Positions 11,030 through 20,859 of a DNA stretch of 64,000 nt are shown one piece after another; within the stretch, counting starts at the first letter, position 1, and each line of letters opens with the position of its first letter. The DNA is from Archivesica marissinica. Lineage: Eukaryota; Mollusca; Bivalvia; Venerida; Vesicomyidae. The DNA is taken from contig CM026404.1 of assembly GCA_014843695.1 (NCBI GenBank), positions 51,454,122 through 51,518,121 on the forward strand, read 5' to 3'. The position numbers were made by a program, and so were the translations under genes. The notes below the pieces were generated by a model. The model had not been told where the DNA came from. It worked only from the letters and a program-made list of their open reading frames with translations, and made no database searches.

Positions 11030-11445
11030 TCGGTTTCAAGCACTCTTATTAGCTAAACTGTGAAGGTTTTCTCACACCTCATTATTGGTTTCCAGCTCTA
11101 TGATTGGCTAAACTGTATGATTGGCTAAGCTGTGAAGGTTTTCTCACACCTCATTATTGGTTTCCAGCTCTATGATTGGCTAAACTGTATGATTGGCTAA
11201 GCTGTGAAGGTTTTCTCACACCTCATTATTGGTTTCCAGCTCTATGATTGGCTAAGCTGTGAAGGTTTTCTCAAACCTCATTATTGGTTTCCAGCTCTAT
11301 GATTGGCTAAGCTCTATGATTGGCTAAGCTCTATGATTGGCTAAGCTGTGAAGGTTTTCTCAAACCTCATTATTGGTTTCCAGCTCTAGGATTGGCTAAA
11401 CTGTGATGGTTTTCTCACACCTCATTATTGGTTTCAAGGCTTAGT
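11030..11445 (+). repeat. Nested tandem repeat with GATTGGCTAAG units
   Basis: A longer unit (CCTCATTATTGGTTTCCAGC and onwards, ending GAAGGTTTTCTCA) is repeated about six times. Inside it a shorter unit of about 18 bp, TCTATGATTGGCTAAGC, is itself repeated one to three times. It lies in the intron between exons D and E. Confidence 0.85.
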
Positions 11446-11460
11446 TTCTTGTCATAGATT

Positions 11461-11545
11461 GGTCAGTAGTCCAGTTGTTTACACCTTGAACTGCGAATCC
11501 AGAGATCGCATGTTTGATCCCCCGAGTAAAGTTGTTCCATAAACC
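11461..11545 (+). mobile_element. SINE family E, head fragment
   Basis: It contains GTAGTCCAGTTGTTTACACC and GGTTTGATCCCCC-like A- and B-box regions, related to the fuller copies at 11640-11925 and 38442-38683, but stops after the head. Confidence 0.6.
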
Positions 11546-11639
11546 ATATAGTGATTTCGAGTATCATTATGTACTTCTGTTGCTAACATGTCTTCCTGTT
11601 TCCAGCATGTTCGTTTGTTTGAAAGTTGTGTGTAATAAC

Positions 11640-11925
11640 AGACGGATCAGTAGTCCAGTGGTAACACATTAGACTGGTAATCCAGGGATCGCAGGTTTGA
11701 TCCCCCGTCTGACCCTAATAAAATTAACAGTCTTCCAGCTGGAACTATAAACCGAGGTCTTGTGTCAGTGCTTTCCACCATGCACGTAAAAGATCCAGAG
11801 GAGACTCTGGGATAGGGTCTATGTCTGTATCATTGCACTATCCTCCAAATTCTAAAATAACTAATCTCTTCAGGCGGCGTCGCTCATATGGCAAATGGTA
11901 GCGATGATAAATAAACGTAAAACAC
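11640..11925 (+). mobile_element. SINE family E, full-length copy
   Basis: The tRNA-like head (GTAGTCCAGTGGTAACAC, then GCAGGTTTGATCCCCC) is followed by a body that matches 38442-38683 closely, through GCACGTAAAAGA and CTAATCTCTTCAGG to a GATAAATAAACGTAAAACAC tail. Short direct repeats ACAGAC flank it. Confidence 0.8.
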
Positions 11926-12042
11926 ACAGACAGTTTCTTTGTCACTACATTATCATTTTATACTGTCGGTAAAGGACAATAAATTGTCTTGAATTGTTAA
12001 TGTTGATCAAATCAGGATTTGGCTACGAACTAAGGACTGCGC

Positions 12043-13100
12043 ATGTTCGAAGGAAATATCTCACTCGGATTCCGCATGTTCGAAGGAAATATCTCACTCG
12101 GATTCCGCATGTTCGAAGGAGATAGCTCACTCAGATTCTGCATGTTCGAAGGAGATAGCTCACTTGGACTCCGCATGTTCGAAGGAGATATCTCACTCGG
12201 ACTCCGCATGTTCGAAGGAGATAGCTCACTCAGACTCTGCATGTTCGAAGGAGATAGCTCACTCAGACTCCGCATGTTCAAAGGAGATATCTCACTCAGA
12301 TTATGCATGTTCGAAGGAGATAGCTCACTCAGACTCTGCATGTTCGAAGGAGATAGCTCACTCGGATTCCGCATGTTCGAAGGAGATAGCTCACTCAGAT
12401 TCTGCATGTTCGAAGGAGATAGCTCACTCGGATTCCGCATGTTCGAAGGAGATAGCTCACTCGGACTCTGCATGTTCGAAGGAGATAGCTCACTCGGACT
12501 CCGCATGTTAGAAGGAGATAGCTCACTCGGACTCTGCATGTTCGAAGGAGATAGCTCACTCGGACTCCGCATGTTCGAAGGAGATAGCTCACTCGGACTC
12601 CGCATGTTCGAAGGAGATAGCTCACTCAGACTCCACATGTTCGAAGGAGATAGCTCACTCGGATTCCGCATGTTCGAAGGAGATAGCTCACTCAGATTCT
12701 GCATGTTCGAAGGAGATAGCTCACTCGGATTCCGCATGTTCGAAGGAGATAGCTCACTCGGACTCTGCATGTTCGAAGGAGATAGCTCACTCGGACTCTG
12801 CATGTTCGAAGGAGATAGCTCACTCGGACTCCGCATGTTCGAAGGAGATAGCTCACTCGGACTCTGCATGTTCGAAGGAGATAGCTCACTCGGACTCCGC
12901 ATGTTCGAAGGAGATAGCTCACTCAGACTCCACATGTTCGAAGGAGATAGCTCACTCGGATTCCGCATGTTCGAAGGAGATAGCTCACTCGGATTCTGCA
13001 TGTTCGAAGGAGATAGCTCACTCGGACTCCACATGTTCGAAGGAGATAGCTCACTCGGACTCCACATGTTCGAAGGAGATAGCTCACTCGGATTCTGCAT
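12043..13100 (+). repeat. 33-bp minisatellite (about 32 copies), open on both strands
   Basis: The unit is ATGTTCGAAGGAGATAGCTC plus 13 more bases. Because 33 is a multiple of three and the unit lacks stops, plus frame 12043-13224 stays open for 393 codons (11-residue repeat MFEGDSSLGFR) and minus frame 13139-12030 for 369 codons (SELSPSNMRSP). A higher-order period of 297 bp (nine units) is seen. I found no splice sites, unique coding flank or domain, so I do not call a gene. Confidence 0.92.
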
Positions 13101-13339
13101 GCTCATTAGGAGCTTCACACATGCCTTACCACTCATCAAACCTACTAATATAGCTAAGTTCGATAACTCTTGGATACAGTTAATGCAAATTCTGGCTCCG
13201 TTTTCAACTTTGAAAATCTTGTAAAAGTTGTGTGAGCTAGTTATTTTATACAGGGATGAAAATCTACTGCTAGCACATGTGGCTGCTTAATAGAGGTTAA
13301 ATGTTGAACCAGATGTTACACTGGGAGTTTGGTTACACT

Positions 13340-13655
13340 ACTGGCTGCTTAATACAGGTTGACTGCTTAATACATGTTGACTGCTTAATACAGGTTGGCT
13401 GCTTAATACAGGTTGGCTGCTTAATACAGGTTGACTGCTTAATACAGGTTGACTGCTTAATAGAGGTGACTGCTTAATACATGTTGACTGCTTAATACAG
13501 ATTGACTGCTTAATACAGGTTGACTGCTTAATACATGTTGACTGCTTAATACAGGTTGACTGCTTAAAACAGGTTGACTGCTTAATACAGGTTGACTGCT
13601 TAATACAGGTTGACTGCTTAATAGAGGTGACCGCTAACACAGGTTGACTGTAGTG
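13340..13655 (+). repeat. 18-bp minisatellite (about 17 copies)
   Basis: The unit is GACTGCTTAATACAGGTT with variants ACATGTT, AGAGGT and GGCTGC. It lies in the intron before the last exon. Confidence 0.9.
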
Positions 13656-13659
13656 CGTA

Positions 13660-14134
13660 TCTCGGTAACCAGTATTTGATTGAAACTTCATACAAGGCTT
13701 GTCTGTCATCATACATACTAAATGATCTTTGTGTGAAGTCTTTCCACCAATATGCTTTGTAAGATATTTTAAATCTTTATATCCCCTTCATAGAAAGTGG
13801 GGTATACTCCCGAAATGTGAAGGACACCGCTTCATCTTCCCGTCTGTGCATTTGTCCCGCTATTCTTGTCCGTGCTATTTCTCCACAACCTCTGGCCGGA
13901 AATCAATGACATTTCACCTGGGTAATTGATACCAAGCTTAGTTGTGTTTATCATCGGCACTTTCCACTCCAATGATTTTCCATTTTGAGTTATGGCCCAT
14001 TGACTGTACGCCCCACTATTCTTGTCTGCACTATTTCTCAGCAACCATTGGCTGGAAATCAGTGAAACTTCACGGGTGTGATTGTATCAAGCCTAAGCAT
14101 AATGTACACTTTGGGGAGCATCCATCGGTTTTAC
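13660..14134 (+). other. Degenerate dispersed repeat with internal duplication
   Basis: Two diverged copies of a segment of about 160 bp start near 13860 and 14020 (CTATTCTTGTCCGTGC versus CTATTCTTGTCTGCAC, each followed by CTGGAAATCA-like sequence). A weaker third relative lies near 13665. No coding content is recognised. Confidence 0.5.
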
Positions 14135-14442
14135 CAGGGATCATTCTAGAGGGCGATGTGGGCGAAATTGTCGCCATAGGGACCCGGAATTCGCCCTCTG
14201 GGGGCCCCACTTCTCCCTAAAAAAAAAGAAGTTTTTTGATTTTTACCATTTTCAAACAAAATTGTGTCTAGTAAGATACACTGTCCCATTATAAAGCACT
14301 CCTTCTATTCAAATGTTGTATTTAATGGTTGTACTGTGCATTTTAACCCTATTTTGCAGAAGTATATTAAAGAACACCGTTTAAGGAAGCGATCACACGC
14401 TTTCTCACTTCTCCCAAAAATTCTGACCTAGAATGAACCCTG
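14135..14442 (+). mobile_element. MITE-like element with CAGGG inverted ends
   Basis: The left end CAGGGATCATTCTAG and the right end, read inverted as CAGGGTTCATTCTAG, form terminal inverted repeats. TTTTAC occurs immediately before the element and one base after it, a possible target duplication. A second copy lies in opposite orientation at 52590-52876. There is no transposase inside, so it is non-autonomous; the CAGGG terminus suggests a hAT-type partner. Confidence 0.7.
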
Positions 14443-14740
14443 ATTTTACTGATATTTCCGTGTTATATATGAGGTTCATGTTCATTGGTTATAAATTTGT
14501 GACGGGTGTAAGTGTGAATAAAAATTGCAACAACTTAGTTTTCTAGCATATACTAGATTGCTAATCTTTCGAGCTAGTTGCCAACTATATTACAATTACA
14601 TTTGACAGTAATTTGTTAGACAAGTGAGAATCGGAAATGAAAATATTCTGAAGATGGTGGAATACTATTCTGATCTTAAAAATGAATGTCTGATGAAGAT
14701 TCGCAAAAATATAACCTCGCAAATTTATCCCTAATATGCA

Positions 14741-15000
14741 TACCATCTCCGTGGCCTAGTTGTTAAGGCATCTGCCTACGGAGCGGGAGGTCGAAGGTTC
14801 GAATCTCGTCAGGGGTTCGTTCTGATATGGCCGGTTGGTGAACCGCCAGCTAGTTAAAATAATGGTTACCGATTGCCTACCAGCCTGGCGCCAGACATAC
14901 AAGCATAGGATATAGGATTCGGCAAGTACTGATGTTCATAAAAAGAGGTCTCATAAGTCGGAAATGGCTGCCCCTTTAAATAGGGGTGACACTATAATAA
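14741..15000 (+). mobile_element. SINE family D, single copy
   Basis: The head is strongly tRNA-like: GTGGCCTAGTTGTTAAGGC as A box and GAAGGTTCGAATCTCGTC as B box. The body contains GGTGAACCGCCAGC and ends GACACTATAATAAACAAAAC. No second copy was found in the window. It ends about 60 bp before the last exon of the bark-like gene. Confidence 0.7.
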
Positions 15001-15061
15001 ACAAAACTTATACACAACATATTAACTGTTTCAATAGTATGTAATAATTTATTCATTATAG

Positions 15062-16933
15062 ATTAGTCTCAGTGGAGTAACAGAAGATGATACTACTACT
15101 GATCCTAGGGAGGCGAGACGTAGACTACGACAACGTGCAGAGATCGCTAGAGGACGACACGATGCAGAGTCTCCTCCTAGATACGATCGCCATGACTTCA
15201 GGAATGGTCACGCTGGAGGTAGAAGGTGTAGGGAATATAGTGAGGAAGTTAGCGATGATGAACCAATAGCTCATGGAAGGCCAGATCCACGTGAAAGACC
15301 AGATCCACGTGAAAGACCAGAGCCACGTGGAAGGCCAGATCCACGTGAAAGACCAGATCCACGTGAAAGACCAGAGCCACGTGGAAGGCCAGATACTCGC
15401 AATCATCACACAAACGGAGGGTATAAATATTCTGATGAAAGCCAGGATCATACGGAGAGAGACAGTGAAGACGATGATGTAAAGAAACCATTTACTGATA
15501 GCGAGGATGAAGATGGCAACAAAAATAGTTTTACACCAGTGAAATTCAAACCTAATCTTGAGAAAGAACTTGATTCAATACAAATGAATCCTAATGGGTC
15601 GATACAGTTTAAGCGGCAGGATGAATCGGGTAGTGTCGATATGAGTGGAAGACGGCTTTCACGGTCAATGTCCAGCTTCAGTGCACATGATGCAGAGAAT
15701 GACAGAGGATCAAACACGAGCAGCCATGGCAGTGGAATAAATTCACCGGCACCCCCTCCGCCCCTACCACTCAATATTCCCGCCAAACCTGTAATACCGT
15801 CTAGACCACAACTCAAACCTGTACCAGCACCTAGACCGAAACCTCTTCCGTCTGAAAGGTCATACGGTAGTCGAGAAAATATAGCGGATTTCAATGAAGT
15901 GAAATTGAACAATTTGAGCCAAGACGAAGCTAGTGATCACCATGGCAGCAGAAATAGATTGGATGATATGCTTAGTGGGAAACGGGTTCCAAGCAGGGAG
16001 AATCTGAATGCATTTACTGAAGAGCCATACAAAACTAGAAACAGAAGTAGAGAGGATTTAGCTTATACCGGTTTGGGTGTGGGTGTTGATCTGTTGCCGC
16101 ATGCTACTAGAGGTACGGTTGATACAGATGATGGCAGAGAATCACCGCTTCATACAAGTCGTGAAACTTTGCTTCCAAAAAGGAAAGACAGTGATGGTTA
16201 CAAACCGCCTCCAAGAAAAGATCAGTTGAACAGAAGTCGTGAAAATATCTACAAGCCAGATTTGTATGATCATGACGGTCTTGCAGGAAGGCCAAACAGA
16301 GAGCCGTACCCGTACCAGGGTACTGATCCTGGGGTGGAATACATGGGTCGACGGACACCCCTAAACTCGGACTATAACGATGGCGCTGGAATAGATTATT
16401 TACCTAGAGATACGAGGACTCCGATGAAAAGCAGACACATGGTCGGTCAACCTGTGTCGAATCCAAGCTTTCCGCCCACACAAAGTCCAAGCTTTCCGCC
16501 TCCACCAAGTCCATACAGTCAGTCCATACCGAGTTCGTACAGTCCACCCCCGGGGAATCCACTTGGTTACCATGACAATATTGGCAAGTACGAACCAGAA
16601 ACATACAAACCTCCTCACCCTACCAATACTGCAAGTCACAATGTGCCTTATGAACCTCCAACTAATATTGGTGTCGATTATCTTCCTAGAAGTAATTATC
16701 CACCACCACCAAGGCCACAGGATAATATGTCAAGGTCACGTGAACATGTTTCAAGGTCGCGAGAAAATCTGTCGCATTCTAGGGAAAATTTGAGCAGATC
16801 CCGGGAATATTTGCGTAATGAACATGACTATTCTCCTGCAGCGAGTCAAAGGACTTGTGATGGGGATTTACGTGAAAATTCTACTGACATCGTCAAACCT
16901 GGGCAACAGAAATCAATTGAAACAGAAATCTAG
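15062..16933 (+). CDS. bark: bark-like gene, last exon: cytoplasmic tail with PDZ-ligand-like end
   Basis: The acceptor TTCATTATAG opens this exon in phase 0; 623 codons follow to the TAG at 16931-16933. The tail is disordered in character: acidic and Arg-rich first, then the proline-rich SPAPPPPLPLNIPAKP region (a likely SH3/WW ligand), then at least nine short motifs of the type SREN(L/I), including a cluster near 16735-16815. Four motifs of the type G(V/I)(D/E)YLPR are also spread along it. The protein ends KSIETEI, where T-E-I fits a class I PDZ ligand. This suits a junction protein anchored to a PDZ scaffold. The region 15283-15391 is a coding minisatellite. Confidence 0.85.
   Translation: MSLSGVTEDDTTTDPREARRRLRQRAEIARGRHDAESPPRYDRHDFRNGHAGGRRCREYSEEVSDDEPIAHGRPDPRERPDPRERPEPRGRPDPRERPDPRERPEPRGRPDTRNHHTNGGYKYSDESQDHTERDSEDDDVKKPFTDSEDEDGNKNSFTPVKFKPNLEKELDSIQMNPNGSIQFKRQDESGSVDMSGRRLSRSMSSFSAHDAENDRGSNTSSHGSGINSPAPPPPLPLNIPAKPVIPSRPQLKPVPAPRPKPLPSERSYGSRENIADFNEVKLNNLSQDEASDHHGSRNRLDDMLSGKRVPSRENLNAFTEEPYKTRNRSREDLAYTGLGVGVDLLPHATRGTVDTDDGRESPLHTSRETLLPKRKDSDGYKPPPRKDQLNRSRENIYKPDLYDHDGLAGRPNREPYPYQGTDPGVEYMGRRTPLNSDYNDGAGIDYLPRDTRTPMKSRHMVGQPVSNPSFPPTQSPSFPPPPSPYSQSIPSSYSPPPGNPLGYHDNIGKYEPETYKPPHPTNTASHNVPYEPPTNIGVDYLPRSNYPPPPRPQDNMSRSREHVSRSRENLSHSRENLSRSREYLRNEHDYSPAASQRTCDGDLRENSTDIVKPGQQKSIETEI
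15283..15391 (+). repeat. In-frame coding minisatellite (18 bp, six copies)
   Basis: The unit encodes RP(D/E)PR(E/G). The pattern DPRE-DPRE-EPRG occurs twice, so the array is a 54-bp duplication of three 18-bp units. All copies are multiples of three and keep the frame. Confidence 0.92.
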
Positions 16934-17050
16934 ACTAGCCATGGGCAACAGAAATCTAGACTAGCCATGGGCAACAGAAATCAATTGAAACAGAAATCTA
17001 GACTAGCCATGGGCAACAGAAATCAATTGAGACAGAAATCTAGACTAGCC
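16901..17050 (+). repeat. Tandem duplication of the bark-like stop-codon region
   Basis: The segment GGGCAACAGAAATC through ACAGAAATCTAGACTAGCC, which carries the last codons and the TAG, is repeated three to four times downstream of the real stop. The copies differ by loss of the AATTGAAAC part or a single base. They are in the 3' untranslated region or just beyond it. Confidence 0.9.
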
Positions 17051-17275
17051 ATGACCTTGCATATCAAATAACACAAACTAAGACTTCAGTGTGTGATCAA
17101 GTTATATTTCACCGAATGAACATTGAAAGCACTATTATCACAAATGGTGTTACGGGTGATAATACTAGCTTTATATGCGAACAATAATTTGATCATTCGT
17201 GTAAACAAGCAAATTTTCTTTTTATTTATGCTGATAAGTGTTTTGATGATTGAAAGTGATGCGTTAGAACCTTTA

Positions 17276-17510
17276 TTTAGTTTATACAGATTTATTTTAG
17301 CTTGATTGCGAAACAAGTTCTTACAACTTATATTAATCACTCTCGAGACCTCATTCCTGATGGAATCCATCTCCACGAGGGAGAGAGAAGAGGCAACGTG
17401 AGTTTAAATGCCTTGCCTAAGGGCACAATTGTAACGGCTACAGTGGGGCTCGAGCTCCAGTCAATTTACACCTGAAGCGAACGCTCTACCACTGCGCTAT
17501 CACGACTTCC
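17276..17510 (-). mobile_element. SINE family A, full-length copy
   Basis: On the minus strand it begins with the A-box region GATAGCGCAGTGGTAGAGCG and continues through a B box and a body containing CACGTTGCCTCTTCTCTC to the tail ending near GTATAAACTAAA. It is the fullest copy in the window and defines the family. Confidence 0.82.
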
Positions 17511-17576
17511 ACACACAGACGCAGCCACAAATACAGTTAAAATTCCAAACGTTATAAATTGGTGAGACATTGATCA

Positions 17577-17767
17577 GTTACTTATATTAATCACTCTCGA
17601 GACCTCATTCCTGATGGAATCCATCGCCACGAGGGAGAGAGAAGAGGCAACGTGGAGTTTAAATGCCTTGCCTAAGGGCACAATCGTAATGGCTCCAGCG
17701 AGGCTTGAACTCCGGACCTTTCGCACCTGAAGCGGATGCGCATACACTGCGCTATCACGTCTTCCAC
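17577..17767 (-). mobile_element. SINE family A, tail-truncated copy
   Basis: It carries the same head and body as 17276-17510 but lacks the last 40 bp or so of the tail. It lies in the same orientation about 70 bp away. Confidence 0.78.
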
Positions 17768-18004
17768 CAGCAAACTAGCAGTCAGCAAACGTTCATATTG
17801 ACATTATTTCAAACTACATTGGCTGGAAATCATTTGCGTAAAACAGTGAAATAATTTTACTGATGCATTTTTATATTTCATTGAAAATCGTAGAATAAAT
17901 CCGTTTATTTTTTGGACAGTTCTTGTATTATATTTGTAGTATCTGTATATTTGTGTATAGAGCCTTTACTAGTATTTGTTTTAATTATACATGTAGCCAG
18001 ATTG

Positions 18005-18228
18005 TTTATCCCTTAACATGTCGAATAATTTGGACAGAAATGTGCAAACAACATAGATCCAGATCAGCCGCGGCGTAGCGCGCATCTGATCAGGATCTAT
18101 GATGTTTGCTTTTCAAACTAGTGCTTTATCTCCGCTATCCGAACAACAAACAGCATAGAGCCGTTTGATATGACTCTATGCTGTTTGCTAGAGCGACTTT
18201 AATTGTGATTGGCAGGTTAAGGGTTAAA
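18005..18228. mobile_element. MITE-like element with two internal hairpins
   Basis: The ends form an inverted repeat, TTTATCCCTTAACATG against TTTAACCCTTAACCTG. Inside are two separate hairpins. The first pairs 18044-18067 with 18086-18109 (22 of 24 bases) around an 18-nt GC-rich loop. The second pairs 18147-18160 with 18174-18187 perfectly. No coding capacity is present. Confidence 0.7.
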
Positions 18229-18387
18229 TGTATTATAGAATTTGTGATAACAATGAAACATATCGTGCGTACTTCAGGAATCCGGTTTTACTTCGTGGAG
18301 GTTTATTTTTGTATGTAGTGTTGGGAGTAGAAGATACATTACTAATATTGAATCCATTATTGATTGCTCATATTCTTACAGTGGATG

Positions 18388-18595
18388 TCGGGTTCGAGCC
18401 CCGCTCAGGCCGTGTCTCATTTATATGAAAAAGTTGGCAGTTTCTTACGGAGGTTGGTGCACCCAAGTACTGGTTAATCGCTGGAGCCTGCCCAGGAAAG
18501 GTGTTGTTAGGTAAACTGCCCGCCGGCGATATAGCCCGAAATTTTGCTGATGCAGGCGTAAAACCCGAAATATAACATAACTCTTAACCAACCCA
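18388..18595 (+). mobile_element. SINE family B, 5'-truncated insertion with target-site duplication
   Basis: It starts within the tRNA-like head at the B box (GGGTTCGAGCCCCGCTCAGG) and continues to the normal 3' end. The 13-bp repeat CTTACAGTGGATG flanks it at 18375-18387 and 18596-18608. 5' truncation with a target duplication is the mark of LINE-mediated insertion. Confidence 0.85.
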
Positions 18596-18614
18596 CTTAC
18601 AGTGGATGCTTGTT

Positions 18615-19340
18615 TATGATCATTGTTGCTATAAAATACAGTGTTTGCTCTTTGCATGCTAGTTGTTAAAATACAGTGTTTGCTCTTTGCATGCTAGTTG
18701 TGAAAATAGTGTTTGCTCTTTACATGCTAGTTGTGAAAATACAGTGTTTACTCTTTGCATGCTAGTTATGAAAATACAGTGTTTGCTCTTTGTACGCTAG
18801 TTATGAAAATACAGTGTTTGCTCTTTGCATGCTAGTTATGAAAATACAGTGTTTGCTCTTTGCATGCTAGTTGTGAAAATACAGTGTTTGCTCTTTGCAT
18901 GCTAGTTATGAAAATACAGTGTTTGCTCTTTGCATGCTAGTTATGAAAATACAGTGTTTGCTTTTTGCATGCTAGTTGTGAAAATACAGTGTTTGCTCTT
19001 TGCATGCTAGTTATGAAAATACAGTGTTTGCTCTTTGCATGCTAGTTATGAAAATACAGTGTTTGCTCTTTGCATGCTAGTTATGAAAATACAGTGTTTG
19101 CTCTTTGCATGCTAGTTGTGAAAATCCAGTGTTTGCTCTTTGCATGCTAGTTATGAAAATACAGTGTTTGCTCTTTGCATGCTAGTTATGAAAATACAGT
19201 GTTTGCTCTTTGCATGCTAGTTATGAAAATACAGTGTTTGCTCTTTGCATGCTAGTTGTGAAAATACAGTGTTTGCTCTTTGCATGCTAGTTGTGAAAAT
19301 ACAGTGTTTGCTCTTTGCATGCTAGTTGTGAAAATACAGT
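18615..19340 (+). repeat. 35-bp minisatellite (about 20 copies)
   Basis: The unit contains GAAAATACAGTGTTTGCTC and TTTGCATGCTAGTT, with GTTGTG/GTTATG as the main variant. It begins right after the SINE at 18388-18595 and its target repeat. Confidence 0.93.
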
Positions 19341-19404
19341 GTTAACAGTAACATTTATAATTATATGTCATAGAATTTCATTAGAATTGTATCGAAACGA
19401 CACA

Positions 19405-19560
19405 ATGAGAGACATAGGTCAGTTACTGCCCCTGAATACTCCCTAAAAGTATACAGACCTCTTAAATGGTGTGTTTTTATCATTGGTTCCTTTGCACAAC
19501 ATGCTATCAATTTGAATCCACATTCTTATCTTTTTAAGTATTATGTTACTATTATATTGT
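19405..19560 (+). repeat. Diverged direct duplication, left copy
   Basis: The segment from ATGAGAGACATAGGTCAGTT through TTTGCACAACATGCTA is repeated at 20029-20185 with moderate divergence. A SINE (19755-19980) lies between the two copies. No coding content is seen in either. Confidence 0.75.
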
Positions 19561-19754
19561 ATTATAAGTTTAAAACAGAATTAATATAAATCAAAAAGTA
19601 AATAAAATTTAAATTCACAGATTGTTTTAATTTAAGAATATTTTTACTTAAAATTGTTTTTGAATGATTTTGTATATAATTGTTATATTTAATCAGATAA
19701 AGTCACATGAGGCTTACAAAGTCGACAGAAAATATTGATTGGGACAAGAATTGG

Positions 19755-19980
19755 TGTTTATACAAATTTATTTTAGCTCGATTGCGAAACAAGTTTTTTC
19801 AAGTTATATTAATCACTCTCGAGACCTCATTCCTGATGGAATCCATCGCTACGAGGGAGAGAGAAGAGGCAACGTGGAATTTAAATGCCTAGCCTAAGGG
19901 CACAATCGTAACGGCTCCAGCGGGGCTCGAACTCCGGACCTTTCACACCTGAAGTGAACGTGCATCCACTGCACTATCAC
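19755..19980 (-). mobile_element. SINE family A copy
   Basis: It has the same head, body and tail as 17276-17510. The A-box end is degraded (GTGATAGTGCAGTGGATGC on the minus strand). Confidence 0.78.
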
Positions 19981-20028
19981 TGCGCTAATTGGTGTTAGCG
20001 GGGCAATGTATAGTCACTATAGTGCATC

Positions 20029-20185
20029 AATGAGAGACATCGGTCAGTTACTGCCCCTGAATACTCTCTAAAAGTAGATAGATCCTGTTAAGTGTTTTCC
20101 TCTGTTTTTATCGTTGTTTCCTTTGCACAACATGCTAGAAATGTTATCCCACTGTCGTTTCTTCTAAGTATTAAATTACTATATC
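20029..20185 (+). repeat. Diverged direct duplication, right copy
   Basis: This matches 19405-19560, starting ATGAGAGACATCGGTCAGTT. The two copies are about 625 bp apart. Confidence 0.75.
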
Positions 20186-20855
20186 TCAACAGATCTCTTA
20201 CAGTATATGTAATGGGTACTTATTTGTAAAACAATGTATCAGTTAATTAACACGATTTTGATAAAATCACATTATCATACCGCAACATCTGGTTAGAGAA
20301 CAGCAGTAAAAACAAACATTCTAACTAAAAGGACCTATTCACATTTTGGAATAAATCAGACTTTATCTGCCAAGGGAGGTAATAGAATATTAGAGATGTC
20401 TCTCATTGAACATTCAACAGATTTAGTGGCTGATCACCACTACAGAGAAGTGCATTGTTTTGTAAGGAGATTTGATGGCTAGGCGACAGTTGCATCAAGA
20501 TGACCATTAATACAATATCGCATTAAAGCAATGTTCTGTGCAATATATTTTAAAATGAAACACCACTGTATTTCATACATAAAAAATTAACAAGGTTGTA
20601 TTTCATATATAACAATAGTCACCCTGTATTGCATATGTATAAGAACCCAGTAAGATTATGCCATATTTTATCATTGTTTTGTTCCTTAGCAATCATTATA
20701 AATATGAAACTTGTACATATGCACACACAATACACATAGTTATTTAATGTTTTAATAAGTTCATTATTTAAGTATGGTTATAGTTTTTCTCTTAATAACA
20801 GACATTTTATACTGTTAGACATTTTATAGTACGAGATATTTTTAAAATAGTCTTC
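20186..20855. other. AT-rich stretch without a recognised feature
   Basis: I see no exon, RNA gene or repeat array in this AT-rich sequence. Confidence 0.5.
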
Positions 20856-20859
20856 ACAT

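Larger units (their letters stand above)
3956..16933 (+). other. bark: bark beetle/anakonda-like gene, 3' part (five exons)
   Basis: Exons 3956-4128, 5735-5829, 6950-7157, 10437-10744 and 15062-16933 give 2656 coding bases with matching phases at all four junctions, encoding the C-terminal 884 or so residues. Domain order is beta-helix end, C-type-lectin-like domain, transmembrane helix and a long cytoplasmic tail. This is the architecture of Drosophila bark beetle (anakonda), a large triple-repeat protein that organises tricellular junctions in epithelia. The identification is from domain order and recalled family features, not from a search. Upstream exons (more beta-helix and SRCR domains in the family) must lie before the window. 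Introns hold minisatellites and SINEs and no other gene. Confidence 0.75.

Noticed and set aside
17894..17899. AATAAA as polyadenylation signal of the bark-like gene
   Set aside because: It lies almost 1 kb past the stop, beyond two SINEs, so the assignment would be a guess.
18228..18428. 66-codon frame beside the double-hairpin MITE
   Set aside because: It runs into SINE family B and has no recognisable domain or splice sites.
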